From Pseudohalocynthiibacter aestuariivivens (GTDB taxonomy: Bacteria > Pseudomonadota > Alphaproteobacteria > Rhodobacterales > Rhodobacteraceae): a DNA stretch of 64,000 nucleotides. The stretch covers positions 434,001 through 498,000 of the forward strand of contig NZ_CP049037.1 of the NCBI RefSeq assembly GCF_011040495.1. The letters are read 5' to 3'. The position numbers and the translations under genes are program-made. Shown piece by piece: positions 19,322 to 28,591 of this stretch (position 1 is the stretch's first letter; every line of letters starts with the position of its first letter). Below the pieces are notes generated by a model that saw only the letters and a list, made by a program, of their open reading frames with translations, had not been told where the DNA came from and did not search any database.

Positions 19322-21160
19322 CTACTCATCGGCGTACCACCAGACTTCGGGCAGGAACCCCACACCATCGCCATAGATCGGTAACCGATCATCAGGATAG
19401 TGCAACTGACGGATATGGGCAATACGCCCCACAGAGTACTGATGAATCGGAATAACATAGCGACCTGAAATCAACACCCGATCCAGCGCGCGGGTGGCTG
19501 TGATAAATGCCTCTCGGGTGTCTGCTGCCAGCATCGCGGCGATCATCGCCTCGGCGGCGGGGCTGTTCATTCCCATCAGGTTACGGCTGCCCGGCGTGTC
19601 AACGCCATCCGACCCCCAGTAAAAATACTGCTCGTTACCGGGGCTGAGCGACAGCGCCCGGCGGATGAAGGTCAGGTCAAAATCATAGGTGCGTTCGCGC
19701 TCGGCATATTGCGCCTTGTCGATGCTTTCGATCGTCAGCCTGATCCCCAGCCTTTCTAACGCCCGTGCATAGATATCCATGATCGAGGTGGCCTGTTGGA
19801 TCAACCCGTCCTGTTGCAGAACAACGGTCAGTTCCAATGGTTGACCCGCCGCGTTGCGCATCACGCCTTCCTGCACAGTCCATCCCGCCTCTTGCAAGAG
19901 CTTCATCGCTGCCCTGATATTGCGCCGGTTGCGCTGTGTGCCATCGCTGACCGGCAGGGCGTACCCCTCCAGCGTGCCGGGCAGCAGGGTTTCTCGAAAG
20001 GGTTCCAACAATGCGCGCACCTCGTCGGGGGCGGGACCAGGCAACATGGCCAGTTCCGAGCCGGAGAAGTAGGACGTGATGCGGGGCTGGCGACCACCTG
20101 TGAGAGTGTCGTTGATGTATTCAAAATTGAACGCATGCAGCAATGCCTCACGAACCCGCCAATCATTCAGTGGCGGATTCCGAGTGTTCATCACGAAACC
20201 GGTGATGCCTGACGGCTTTTGATGCGGGATCTCTGATTTTACGATGTCGCCGTTCTGAACGCTTGGGAAATCATATTGCGTCTCCCATTTCTCGGCGTTG
20301 AATTCGCGGACGTAAGACACCGTGCCCCCTTTGAATGCTTCCTTTAACACTGCGTTGTCGCCGTAGAACTCGATCCGGATTTCGTCGAAATTGTTGGTCC
20401 CTCGCCGCAGGGGCAGGTCCTTGCCCCAATAGTCGGGATTACGGGTCAGCACGACATTGCGATTCACCTCGTAGCTGGACACGACATAGGGCGCTGTGCC
20501 GATCGGAATGTCCTCGATCGTGCCATCGACAAAGGCAGTTTCGCTCCACTGGTCTTTCTTCAGGATCGGGCGCAGTCCGGCCAGCAAGGCGAGATCCTGC
20601 TCAGCGGCGTTGAATGTCAGGCGTACGGATCGCGGGCCGGTCTGCTCAATCGTTTCGACCTTGGACCACAGATCACGATAGCGCAGGTGACCCTCGCTGC
20701 CGATCGTGCGGAACGACCAGATCACATCTTCGGGCGTGACCGGTGTGCCGTCAGAGAATCGGGCCTCGGGCCGAAGGGTGAATTCGACCCATTCGCGATT
20801 CGCGCCTGTCTCGACCGATTCGGCCAACAGGCCGTAAATCGTGAACGGTTCGTCCCAAGATCTGCCCATCAGGGACTCGTAGGCAAAATATCGCAGTTGC
20901 CATGGCGGGGAGCCGGTCAGCTGAAACGGATTGAGTGAATCGAACCCGCCGACATTGCCCGTCGCAACACGCCCCCCTTTGGGAGCGTCGGGATTGGCGT
21001 AGGGTAAGGACACAAAATCAGGTGGCAAGGCGGGAGAGCCATACATAGCTATGCCATGCGCCGAGTCGGCAAGAGCAGATTTGGACAGCAGAATCGCCAG
21101 AACAGCAGCGGGCAAAAGTGCATCAAAACGCTGTGTCGCGCGGAAAAATAGTGATCTCAT
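19322..21160 (-). CDS. Extracellular solute-binding protein, family 5 (YejA-like)
   Basis: About 612-residue periplasmic binding protein of the peptide/nickel family. N-terminal signal peptide ends near SALADS. Family features: PKGGRVATGNVGGFDSLNPF, WSFRTI, and the long Dpp/Opp fold; the YejA-type start MYGSPALPPDF is present. Usually this gene heads a yejABEF operon for microcin C-like or peptide uptake, but no permease or ATPase genes sit next to it here. Start at 21160 gives the signal peptide directly. Confidence 0.88.
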   Translation of the reverse strand: MRSLFFRATQRFDALLPAAVLAILLSKSALADSAHGIAMYGSPALPPDFVSLPYANPDAPKGGRVATGNVGGFDSLNPFQLTGSPPWQLRYFAYESLMGRSWDEPFTIYGLLAESVETGANREWVEFTLRPEARFSDGTPVTPEDVIWSFRTIGSEGHLRYRDLWSKVETIEQTGPRSVRLTFNAAEQDLALLAGLRPILKKDQWSETAFVDGTIEDIPIGTAPYVVSSYEVNRNVVLTRNPDYWGKDLPLRRGTNNFDEIRIEFYGDNAVLKEAFKGGTVSYVREFNAEKWETQYDFPSVQNGDIVKSEIPHQKPSGITGFVMNTRNPPLNDWRVREALLHAFNFEYINDTLTGGRQPRITSYFSGSELAMLPGPAPDEVRALLEPFRETLLPGTLEGYALPVSDGTQRNRRNIRAAMKLLQEAGWTVQEGVMRNAAGQPLELTVVLQQDGLIQQATSIMDIYARALERLGIRLTIESIDKAQYAERERTYDFDLTFIRRALSLSPGNEQYFYWGSDGVDTPGSRNLMGMNSPAAEAMIAAMLAADTREAFITATRALDRVLISGRYVIPIHQYSVGRIAHIRQLHYPDDRLPIYGDGVGFLPEVWWYADE

Positions 21161-21239
21161 ATCGGCAACAATCCTTCGTGCGCGTTGTTTGTTTGGGGCA
21201 AACGGTAAAGTCGGTTTCATGTCTTTTCAAACTTTTAGC

Positions 21240-21268
21240 TTGGATGCGGCCGCGAGATTGATTATAAA
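21240..21268 (+). promoter_or_regulatory. Candidate sigma70-type promoter for a small RNA
   Basis: TTGGAT (21240-21245) and TATAAA (21263-21268) separated by exactly 17 bases. The next strong signal downstream on this strand is a terminator at 21322, with no coding frame between. Confidence 0.45.
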
Positions 21269-21273
21269 GGTCT

Positions 21274-21351
21274 CACTGCTCGATAGGTTTCTTGCCTGTA
21301 TGAAACCTGCCTCAATAACTTAACGCCAGCCTTGCGCTGGCGTTTTTTTTT
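21274..21351 (+). ncRNA. Candidate intergenic small RNA of about 77 nt
   Basis: Lies in the divergent gap between the solute-binding protein gene (minus) and bdhA (plus). A promoter-like pair ends at 21268; a first hairpin has 7-bp arms AGGTTTC (21285-21291) and GAAACCT (21302-21308) with loop TTGCCTGTAT; a second is a full terminator at 21322-21351. No open frame with a ribosome site fits. The layout (5' stem-loop, single-stranded linker, terminator) is that of an Hfq-type sRNA. Targets unknown; it could alternatively be a leader fragment. Confidence 0.5.
21322..21351 (+). terminator. Strong Rho-independent terminator
   Basis: 9-bp perfect stem AACGCCAGC (21322-21330) and GCTGGCGTT (21336-21344), loop CTTGC, followed by an unbroken T-run to 21351. 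It works on the plus strand only. No protein gene ends upstream of it on that strand. Confidence 0.85.
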
Positions 21352-21474
21352 GAACCAGCCATCTGTTTGCACATCGACAGATCAGCCCTTGAACGATGCC
21401 CGAAAATCCGCCCTGACATTCGCAATTGCAGCATGGTATGCTGCACCTGCAACGTCAGAAAGGGAGTGCATCAC

Positions 21475-22248
21475 ATGAGCGTCAAAGGCAAGACCGCCAT
21501 CGTCACAGGATCGAATTCTGGTATCGGGCTGGGGATCGCACGCGAGTTGGCCAAGGCAGGCGCAGATGTGGTGCTCAACTCGTTCACCGATTCGCCCGAG
21601 GATCACGCATTGGCACGCGATGTTGCCGAGGAAACCGGCGCGAACGTCAGATATATTCAGGCGGACATGTCCGATCCTGATGCCTGCCGTGGGCTAATCG
21701 AGACCGCAGGCGCCTGTGATATCCTGATCAACAACGCCGGCATCCAGCATGTGGCGCCCATTGACGAATTCCCGACGGCAAAGTGGGACGCAATCATTGC
21801 GATCAACCTGAATTCGGCATTTCACACCACCGCCGCCGCGCTGCCGATGATGCGCAAGGCAGGGTGGGGCCGTATTGTCAACATCGCCAGCGCCCATGGG
21901 TTGACCGCCTCGCCGTACAAATCCGCCTATGTCGCGGCCAAACATGGCATCGTCGGCATGACCAAGGTCGTGGCGTTGGAAACGGCCCAAGAGCCGATCA
22001 CCGCCAACGCTATCTGTCCGGGCTATGTGCTGACCCCTCTGGTAGAGGCACAAATTCCCGACACGATGAAAGAATACGACATGAGCCGCGAGGATGTGAT
22101 CCGCGATGTCATGCTGACCCGCCAACCATCCAAGGAATTCGCCACCGTTGAGCAACTGGGCGGCACGGCCCTGTTCCTGTGCTCGGACGCGGCAGCGCAG
22201 ATCACGGGCACCACAATCAGCGTCGATGGCGGTTGGACTGCACTCTGA
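21475..22248 (+). CDS. bdhA: 3-hydroxybutyrate dehydrogenase
   Basis: 257-residue short-chain dehydrogenase that interconverts (R)-3-hydroxybutyrate and acetoacetate with NAD, used in polyhydroxybutyrate breakdown. Cofactor motif TGSNSGIGLGIA, NNAG in INNAGIQHVAPI, and the catalytic Ser...Tyr-x3-Lys in IASAHG...SAYVAAKHG. The C-terminus SVDGGWTAL is family-typical. Start at 21475 has GAAAGGGAG upstream. A patatin gene follows 80 bases later on the same strand. Confidence 0.92.
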   Translation: MSVKGKTAIVTGSNSGIGLGIARELAKAGADVVLNSFTDSPEDHALARDVAEETGANVRYIQADMSDPDACRGLIETAGACDILINNAGIQHVAPIDEFPTAKWDAIIAINLNSAFHTTAAALPMMRKAGWGRIVNIASAHGLTASPYKSAYVAAKHGIVGMTKVVALETAQEPITANAICPGYVLTPLVEAQIPDTMKEYDMSREDVIRDVMLTRQPSKEFATVEQLGGTALFLCSDAAAQITGTTISVDGGWTAL

Positions 22249-22328
22249 GTGACCTCTCTTTGATTTCTTCTGGCTGAAAATATACCCGCCGGAGGCATCC
22301 AACCTATGCTCAGAAGGGTCAGCAATCT

Positions 22329-23348
22329 ATGGCAGTGAAACGTATCAATCTGGCCCTTCAAGGTGGCGGCGCACATGGGGCGTTCACTTGGGGAGTTCTG
22401 GACCGGCTTCTGGACGACGAAGAGATAGAGGTGGCGGCGATTTCGGGCACTTCTGCCGGGGCGCTGAACGGTGCCGCTTACAAGGCTGGCTGGGTCGAGA
22501 ACGGGCGCGACGGCGCGCGCGCTAACCTTAACTGGCTTTGGGGGCGGATGGGGGCCGTTCAGGACATGCGCATGCCGGCGTGGATGGCCGGGGCGCTGCC
22601 GATGCCAGCTTCGGTCAGCGCAGCACTGGAGCAATCCTGGCCTTTCACGATCACCGATACACTGTCACGCATGGTATCCCCCTATGCCTATGGGCCATTC
22701 TACAGCAATCCATTGCGCACCGTAGTCGAAGCCTTCGAATATGACAAAGTTTGCGCAGAAGACGCGCCGCTGCTCTGCGTCGGGGCAACCAATGTGCATA
22801 GTGGCAAGATACGCATCTTTTCCGGCCATGACATCAGCACCGATGCGCTATTGGCGTCCGCCTGCCTGCCGACATTGTTTCAGGCGGTAGAGATCGACGG
22901 CGCGCATTACTGGGATGGTGGTTATACAGGCAATCCGGCGCTCTTTCCGCTTTTTGACGCTGATCTGCCCGCTGACATCCTGATTGTTAACATCAATCCG
23001 CTTGAACGCGCCGAAGTCCCGCGCAGCCCACAAGACATCCAGAACCGGATCAACGAAATCAGTTTTAACAGTTCGCTTTTGCGCGAATTGCGCGCGATTT
23101 CCTTTGCGCAGCGGCTGTTGGATACTGGGCGCGTTCCCGAAGGCGGGCTCAAGCGGCTATATGTGCACATGGTTGCCGATGATGCGCTTATGCGTGATCT
23201 GTCTGTCGCGACCAAACTGGTGCCGACAGCCTTTATGCTGGGCAAACTAAGGGATGCAGGCCGCGCGGCGGCGGGTGCGTTTCTGGATGCGCACAAGGAC
23301 GATATCGGCACCCGTGGCACCACCGACCTGACGGCGATGTTTAGCTAA
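22329..23348 (+). CDS. Patatin-like phospholipase
   Basis: 339-residue patatin-domain lipid acyl hydrolase. Oxyanion motif LQGGGAHGAFTWG, nucleophile elbow GTSAG, and the catalytic Asp in YWDGGYTGNP. No signal peptide, so cytoplasmic. Its place after bdhA fits a role in polyhydroxyalkanoate or membrane-lipid turnover; that is inference. Confidence 0.88.
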   Translation: MAVKRINLALQGGGAHGAFTWGVLDRLLDDEEIEVAAISGTSAGALNGAAYKAGWVENGRDGARANLNWLWGRMGAVQDMRMPAWMAGALPMPASVSAALEQSWPFTITDTLSRMVSPYAYGPFYSNPLRTVVEAFEYDKVCAEDAPLLCVGATNVHSGKIRIFSGHDISTDALLASACLPTLFQAVEIDGAHYWDGGYTGNPALFPLFDADLPADILIVNINPLERAEVPRSPQDIQNRINEISFNSSLLRELRAISFAQRLLDTGRVPEGGLKRLYVHMVADDALMRDLSVATKLVPTAFMLGKLRDAGRAAAGAFLDAHKDDIGTRGTTDLTAMFS

Positions 23349-23426
23349 CGCGTTTTGCGTTTAGTCCAAAGCCAAGGCCGAGTACGCACCGGGTACGCAA
23401 TGGCCACATTCGCGGTGGCACCGTCC

Positions 23427-24128
23427 TCAGTCGTCCTTGTCAGCGGTGTCCGCGTCGTCCGGTGATTTCTTGCTGCCCGGATAGACAAGCCCGGCCGAAA
23501 TCACCAGCTTGGCCGCATCCTCGACAGTCATATCGAGCTCGATCACGTCCTCTTTTGGAACAAAGAGCAGAAAACCTGACGTTGGATTCGGCGTGGTGGG
23601 CAGAAAAATGCTCATCAACTGCCCGCCGGTTTCCGCGCGGCGCGAAATCTCGCCTTTGGCCGAGGTCGAGATAAATCCGATGGCCCATATCCCTTTGCGC
23701 GGATACTGGATAAGACAGGCTTTTTCGAAAGAACGCTCGGTCTGGGCAAAAATCGTTTCGGCGATCTGTTTCACACCCGAGTAGATCGAGCGGACCACGG
23801 GCATCCGGTCCACCAAAGATTCCGCAAACCGGATCAGCGACTTTCCGATAAGCCCCTTGGCAATCCAGCCGACAATAACCGTGAACACCAGAAAGAAGAT
23901 GACCCCGACGCCGCGCAGGTTGATACCGATGTATCGCTCGGGATTGAATTCATAGGGCACCAGCGGCAGAACAACGCCGTCCACCCATCCGATCAGTGTC
24001 CAGATCAGCCAGACCGTCAGACCAACAGGGGCGATCACCACCAGCCCCGTCAGGAAGCTCGCGCGGAACCGTGCCAGCAGGCCGGGGCGGCGAGGAACGA
24101 CCGGATCTTCGTCGAAAGGCGTGTTCAT
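23427..24128 (-). CDS. DUF502 membrane protein
   Basis: 233-residue inner-membrane protein. Two TM segments lie at about 22-45 (TGLVVIAPVGLTVWLIW) and 68-90 (GVGVIFFLVFTVIVGWIAKGL), followed by a soluble domain with the family pattern RMPVVRSIYSGVKQIAETI and FLPTTPNPTSGFLLFVP. The acidic tail ends in DADTADKDD. Function unknown. Confidence 0.88.
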   Translation of the reverse strand: MNTPFDEDPVVPRRPGLLARFRASFLTGLVVIAPVGLTVWLIWTLIGWVDGVVLPLVPYEFNPERYIGINLRGVGVIFFLVFTVIVGWIAKGLIGKSLIRFAESLVDRMPVVRSIYSGVKQIAETIFAQTERSFEKACLIQYPRKGIWAIGFISTSAKGEISRRAETGGQLMSIFLPTTPNPTSGFLLFVPKEDVIELDMTVEDAAKLVISAGLVYPGSKKSPDDADTADKDD

Positions 24129-24225
24129 CGGGTGGCTCGCTTCATTAATCTTCAGTTATCTAAGCGCAATTGACGTGGGCAGCAATGGTGATGCGCGCGG
24201 GCAGCGGGGCAGACAGAAAAGACAT

Positions 24226-25140
24226 TCAACCTTGCCTGACAGATAGGCAACAAGCGATTTCAGCGCCAAGGCGCGCATTGTTCAAAACCAACGCGATGTT
24301 GGCCTTGAGTGAGCGTCCATCGGTTAGCGTATAAAGGCGATCCAGCAGATACGGCGTCACGGCCTTACCGGTGATCCCAGCCGCCTCGGCCTCGGCAGTG
24401 GCCTGCGCGATCAGTGGCGCCATTATCTCAGTAGAAATTTGATCCGTGTTGGGGATCGGGTTTGCAACCAACTGTCCACCGGGCAGACCAAGCGCGCCCC
24501 GCACGCGGTGGGCCGCCGCAATCTGTGCAGCGCGGTCCATGCGCAATGGTGCAGCCAGATCAGAGCGTGTCGACCAGAAGGCGGGTAGGACGTCCTGTCC
24601 GTAGGCAATAACCGGAACACCCAGCGTTTCCAGAACTTCGAAGGTTTTTGGCAGATCCAAGATTGCTTTGGCTCCGGCGCAGACCACGGTGACCGGGGTT
24701 TGCGCCAATTCCTGTAAGTCGGCTGAAATGTCGAACGTCGTTTCAGCGCCCTTGTGAACGCCGCCGATCCCGCCAGTGGCAAAGACGGCGATCCCGGCAT
24801 GTGCAGCGGCAATCATTGTGGCCGACACCGTCGTGGCACCCGTGCCACCGGTGGCGATACAGGCGGCTAGGTCGGCGCGGCTGAGTTTGCGCGCGTCTGG
24901 TGTCTGCGCCAGCGAATCAAGTTGCGCATCGCTCAGTCCGATATGCAGCACCCCGTCCAAGACGGCGATGGTGGCGGGCACAGCACCGTTGGCGCGCACT
25001 GCATCCTCTACCGCGCGGGCCGTTTGCAGGTTCTGCGGATAGGGCATGCCGTGGGTGATGATGGTGCTTTCGAGCGCCACGATCGGGGCGTCGGCGTCGC
25101 GTGCGGCGCGTACCTCGTCAGACCAGTGAAGCAGGATCAT
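24226..25140 (-). CDS. psuG: Pseudouridine-5'-phosphate glycosidase
   Basis: 304-residue enzyme that splits pseudouridine 5'-phosphate into uracil and ribose 5-phosphate. Family signature: PIVALESTIITHGMPYPQN at the N-terminus, GTTVSATM-like GATTVSATM, ATGGIGGVH, and CAGAKAILDLPKTFEVLETLGVP. The ATG overlaps the stop of the upstream kinase gene (ATGA), giving the pair psuK-psuG. Confidence 0.94.
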   Translation of the reverse strand: MILLHWSDEVRAARDADAPIVALESTIITHGMPYPQNLQTARAVEDAVRANGAVPATIAVLDGVLHIGLSDAQLDSLAQTPDARKLSRADLAACIATGGTGATTVSATMIAAAHAGIAVFATGGIGGVHKGAETTFDISADLQELAQTPVTVVCAGAKAILDLPKTFEVLETLGVPVIAYGQDVLPAFWSTRSDLAAPLRMDRAAQIAAAHRVRGALGLPGGQLVANPIPNTDQISTEIMAPLIAQATAEAEAAGITGKAVTPYLLDRLYTLTDGRSLKANIALVLNNARLGAEIACCLSVRQG

Positions 25141-26030
25141 GTGGCAATATCTCCAGAAACATAGGTGGCAGCCGTGTCGAGCGCATGGGCCAGAGCAGCC
25201 GAGCGATCAGCGCCTCGCAGTTCGGCCGCGATGTGGGCGGCCATGAACGTGTCACCGGCGCCTGTAACACGGGTAACCAACACTTCGCGCGGCATCGCCG
25301 TGACGGGCCCCGATTGCCCAGCATCGCAGGCTGCATTGCCGCCATCGGTGACCAATGCGCGCGCGGCACCGCGTTCCAGCAGTCCCTCGGCGGCCTCGGG
25401 CGCGGTGCGGAACTGCCGCTGGCAAAGGATGCCCGCTTCTTCGATATTGACATAGAGGACTGCATCATGGCGTTGCACAAACGGCAGCAGGCGTTCGGCC
25501 TTTCCAGGTGATGCGGGCGCGACGCGCAGATCGGCACGCGCCAGTAAATCACTGGTGGCAATCGTCTCCAGCAGGCTTTGCGTCAGGTTACCGTCCAGTG
25601 CCACCGGACCGATGTAAGGCTGCTCAGCACTGCCGAGGCGGCCATCGGCGAGCGGCGACAGGATCTTGTCCCCTGCTGCCTCGAGTGAATGGGCGTCGGC
25701 AATGGCGGCGATCAGGCCGTTGGCCCCTTCGACCGCCATGTAGCGGTCCGTTGGCAGGTCGTCAGAGCGGTAGATATGCTGCGTCTCGATCCCCAAATGA
25801 CCGCAAGCTGTGATCAATTCGTCGCCTTCAGGATCACGACCCACAGCGCTGAGCATGGACGGGCGCAGACCGGCGCGCACCAGCGCCATCGCGATGTTAA
25901 GCGCAACACCGCCGGGAAGGCGGCGGATACGGCCCGGCACATCTGCACCTTGCTGCATATGGCTGGCGGATCGTCCGATGATGTCCCACAGGACCGATCC
26001 GATACACAGGATTTGTTCGTCTGGCTGCAT
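25137..26030 (-). CDS. psuK: PfkB-family kinase, probable pseudouridine kinase
   Basis: 297-residue ribokinase-like sugar or nucleoside kinase. N-terminal glycine motif RLPGGVALNIAMALVRAG and the C-terminal PfkB signature VTRVTGAGDTFMAAH with catalytic Asp. Coupling to psuG makes pseudouridine the likely substrate. Start at 26030 has AAGG upstream; a longer open frame upstream is out of family. Confidence 0.88.
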   Translation of the reverse strand: MQPDEQILCIGSVLWDIIGRSASHMQQGADVPGRIRRLPGGVALNIAMALVRAGLRPSMLSAVGRDPEGDELITACGHLGIETQHIYRSDDLPTDRYMAVEGANGLIAAIADAHSLEAAGDKILSPLADGRLGSAEQPYIGPVALDGNLTQSLLETIATSDLLARADLRVAPASPGKAERLLPFVQRHDAVLYVNIEEAGILCQRQFRTAPEAAEGLLERGAARALVTDGGNAACDAGQSGPVTAMPREVLVTRVTGAGDTFMAAHIAAELRGADRSAALAHALDTAATYVSGDIAT

Positions 26031-26124
26031 GATAACCTTGTGGCGCGCTGACGCGGTGGAAACAAGCCTAATGACCCGCCCAATGTGGCAGGCCGATGCC
26101 CCAGAACAGTCAATGCAGACCGGA

Positions 26125-26946
26125 TCAGTTGGGGATCGCAAAGGTAAGCGATGCCCAAAGCGTTTCCCACACCGCATCATGTTCGGCAGCCACATCAGGC
26201 GCAGGGGCGCGCAACACCACATTGTCCAACAGATAGGCATGGCCGGGCTGCACAGGCACCTGTGCAATACCTTGGTCGTCCGTTTGGGCTGTCGACACGG
26301 TGACGGTACCATCCGGCGCACGCGCAAAAATCTCGACCTGCGCGTCGGCGCGCGGGACGTTCTGGTAGAGTACCTGCACCGGCAAGGGGTCAGTTTCACT
26401 ACGGGTATAGGGGTTTTGCAGCGCAACGATCTCAATCTCCAGCCCTGTGGCATGGTCGTCGCCCCGCGCTCCCGCTATGCCGATCAGGCTTTTGGCATAC
26501 CGGGTATAGACTTCGGTGAAGTCGGCGTCGGGCAGGTCGCGCTCCGCATGGCGTGCGGTAATATCTGCAAAACGCTTATGTTCAGCGAAACGCGCGAATT
26601 TCTCCCATTCGCTGTAGCTGACCTCGCTGGGCGTGGATTGATACGTGAGGATCATCAACCCCGGCGCAGGGGCTGTCATGCTAAGTGCCGGGGTATCGCC
26701 CGCGCGGGCCACAACGGGTGTGGTTACGCCGTTCATATGCCAATCAAAACGAACAATGCGGCGGTCGAAATAGGCCAGGTTGATACCCTCGAAATCCTGC
26801 CCATTGCGCAACGACGCTGTGAGCGTGGCGCCATTTTCGACTTGAAACTGCGCAGGTTCGATCCAAAACTCGTGCGCAAGGCTGGCGCGCGCTGGCCAAA
26901 GCAACGTAACTAGACAGGCGAGTGTAATGGTGAGGTGGTGTTTCAT
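26125..26946 (-). CDS. DUF4198-type periplasmic protein
   Basis: 273-residue secreted protein. Signal peptide with cleavage near SLAHE; the mature start HEFWIEPAQF is the DUF4198 pattern. The C-terminal part (PVQVLYQNVPRADAQVEIFARAPDG) looks like an Ig/CNA-B-like domain. DUF4198 proteins often accompany Ni/Co transporters, and here the divergent neighbour is a HupE/UreJ-type membrane protein. The ATG overlaps that neighbour's ATG head to head in CATG. Confidence 0.8.
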   Translation of the reverse strand: MKHHLTITLACLVTLLWPARASLAHEFWIEPAQFQVENGATLTASLRNGQDFEGINLAYFDRRIVRFDWHMNGVTTPVVARAGDTPALSMTAPAPGLMILTYQSTPSEVSYSEWEKFARFAEHKRFADITARHAERDLPDADFTEVYTRYAKSLIGIAGARGDDHATGLEIEIVALQNPYTRSETDPLPVQVLYQNVPRADAQVEIFARAPDGTVTVSTAQTDDQGIAQVPVQPGHAYLLDNVVLRAPAPDVAAEHDAVWETLWASLTFAIPN

Positions 26947-28072
26947 GGTGGGTAAACTGAACTGGTACGCAGCACTGTCAAGCTTTGTTATGATGTTCTG
27001 GGGGATGGCGGCGCTATCGCACGAGGTTTCGCCCAGCATTGCCGATCTGACTGTCACGGATGGCCAAGCCGCGCTGCAAATCAAGATGAACGCCGAAGCA
27101 TTCGTGGCGGGCATTGATTTGGACAACGTGACGAACACCAATGAAACCGACCAATCCGATAGTTACGACGCGCTGCGTGCCCTACCACCTGAGGCACTGG
27201 AAACCCGGTTGCGTGAAGGCTGGGATGATTTGGCCGCCGGGATCACATTGCGGGCCGGTGAAACGGCCATACCGCTTCAATTGGACATGGTTGAGGTCGC
27301 ACCGGTGGGCAATACAGAGCTACCGCGCAACACGGTGCTGCACCTGAGCGGACCAGTCCCAAGCGGCACCCAAACCGTGACGATGGGATGGGGCGCGGGC
27401 TTTGGCGAGCTGGTGTTGCGTCAACAGGGGGTCGAGAATCCTTACACTGGCTATATAGCGGGCGGCGAATCCAGCCCGGCAATCGGTATCGGCGGGGGCG
27501 ATGCGCAGGGGGGGTGGCAGGCCTTTGCCAGTTACATCCCTGTCGGGTTCGACCATATCCTGCCCAAGGGACTGGATCATATCCTGTTTGTACTGGGCCT
27601 GTTTTTCCTGTCCTCGCGGTTTCGTCCGCTGCTGTGGCAGGTCACTGCATTCACCGCCGCGCACACAGTCACGCTGGCCTTGGGGGCATTGGGCTGGGTC
27701 ACCGTACCGGGCAGCATTGTTGAGCCACTGATCGCCGCCTCGATTACTTATGTCGCGGTCGAAAACATCTGGGCACGCGGGCTTAGCCCCTGGCGGCCTG
27801 TGGTGATCTTTTGCTTCGGGTTGTTGCACGGGCTGGGCTTTGCCAGTGTGCTGGGTGAGTTCGGATTGCCACAAGAACAGTTCATCCCGGCGCTGCTTGG
27901 CTTCAACGTGGGCGTCGAACTGGGCCAGCTGACCGTGATTGCACTGGCGTTTCTGGCAGTCGGTGTGTGGTTCCGTAACAAGGACTGGTACCGCGCCCGG
28001 ATCGCCGTTCCCGCGTCATGCGTCATTGCGGCAGTGGGAGCGTATTGGTTCGTGGAACGGGTGTTTTTGTAG
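26945..28072 (+). CDS. HupE/UreJ-family membrane protein
   Basis: 375-residue protein with signal peptide (to about SHEVSPS), an extracytoplasmic domain, then seven or so TM helices. The membrane part carries GFDHILPKGLDHILFVLGLF, TAFTAAHTVTLALG and HGLGFASVLGEF, the His-rich motifs of the HupE/UreJ group (putative nickel or cobalt permeases). GAGGTGG precedes the ATG at 26945; ATG at 26927 is an alternative. Divergent and start-overlapping with the DUF4198 gene. Confidence 0.85.
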   Translation: MVGKLNWYAALSSFVMMFWGMAALSHEVSPSIADLTVTDGQAALQIKMNAEAFVAGIDLDNVTNTNETDQSDSYDALRALPPEALETRLREGWDDLAAGITLRAGETAIPLQLDMVEVAPVGNTELPRNTVLHLSGPVPSGTQTVTMGWGAGFGELVLRQQGVENPYTGYIAGGESSPAIGIGGGDAQGGWQAFASYIPVGFDHILPKGLDHILFVLGLFFLSSRFRPLLWQVTAFTAAHTVTLALGALGWVTVPGSIVEPLIAASITYVAVENIWARGLSPWRPVVIFCFGLLHGLGFASVLGEFGLPQEQFIPALLGFNVGVELGQLTVIALAFLAVGVWFRNKDWYRARIAVPASCVIAAVGAYWFVERVFL

Positions 28073-28129
28073 TTGGTATGTCGTCAGCCGGGCAGGGCAC
28101 GCGCACCCACCAATCAACCATTGTGGCGG

Positions 28130-28396
28130 TCAGAAAACGCCTGTTGCCTGAAGCCGCCATCCGATCACGACCAGTACAAAGATCGCAGCGATGCTGGCAT
28201 TCACGCCCAGTAGCATCCGCACGATGGTCAGGAAGGCGGCCATCGCTGCCATCAGAGTGGCGGCCCAGAATGCGGTGCCGACAGGTTTATCGGCCATGCG
28301 GAAAATCACGAAGGTTGCAATCGCCAGCACCGCGATCACGCCGGGCATGTTTTTGCGCATCCACTCCAGATGTTCTTCTTCGCTGCGTTTGGGCAT
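28130..28396 (-). CDS. Small three-TM membrane protein of unknown function
   Basis: 88 residues: a charged N-terminus (MPKRSEEEHLEWMRKN) and three hydrophobic helices (about 18-34, 43-62, 68-85). No family recognised. The same frame stays open far upstream as a shadow of rpsB, but the ATG at 28396 with AGAGGGATCAGG upstream starts the protein-like part. It diverges from rpsB. Confidence 0.65.
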   Translation of the reverse strand: MPKRSEEEHLEWMRKNMPGVIAVLAIATFVIFRMADKPVGTAFWAATLMAAMAAFLTIVRMLLGVNASIAAIFVLVVIGWRLQATGVF

Positions 28397-28591
28397 ACCT
28401 GATCCCTCTGGCAGCACGGTATCATAATTTGGCAGGGTGGTCTTGCGTCTCCCGACAACCGCAGCTATACGCGCGCCATTGAAATCCGCAGGTACGGGCG
28501 GGCTCATGGGGGAGACATCCCCATTTGTCCACCGGTTGAGGCATCCGCCTCTCTCCCCGTGCCGAGGCGAAAACCGGAAAAGGAATACGAC

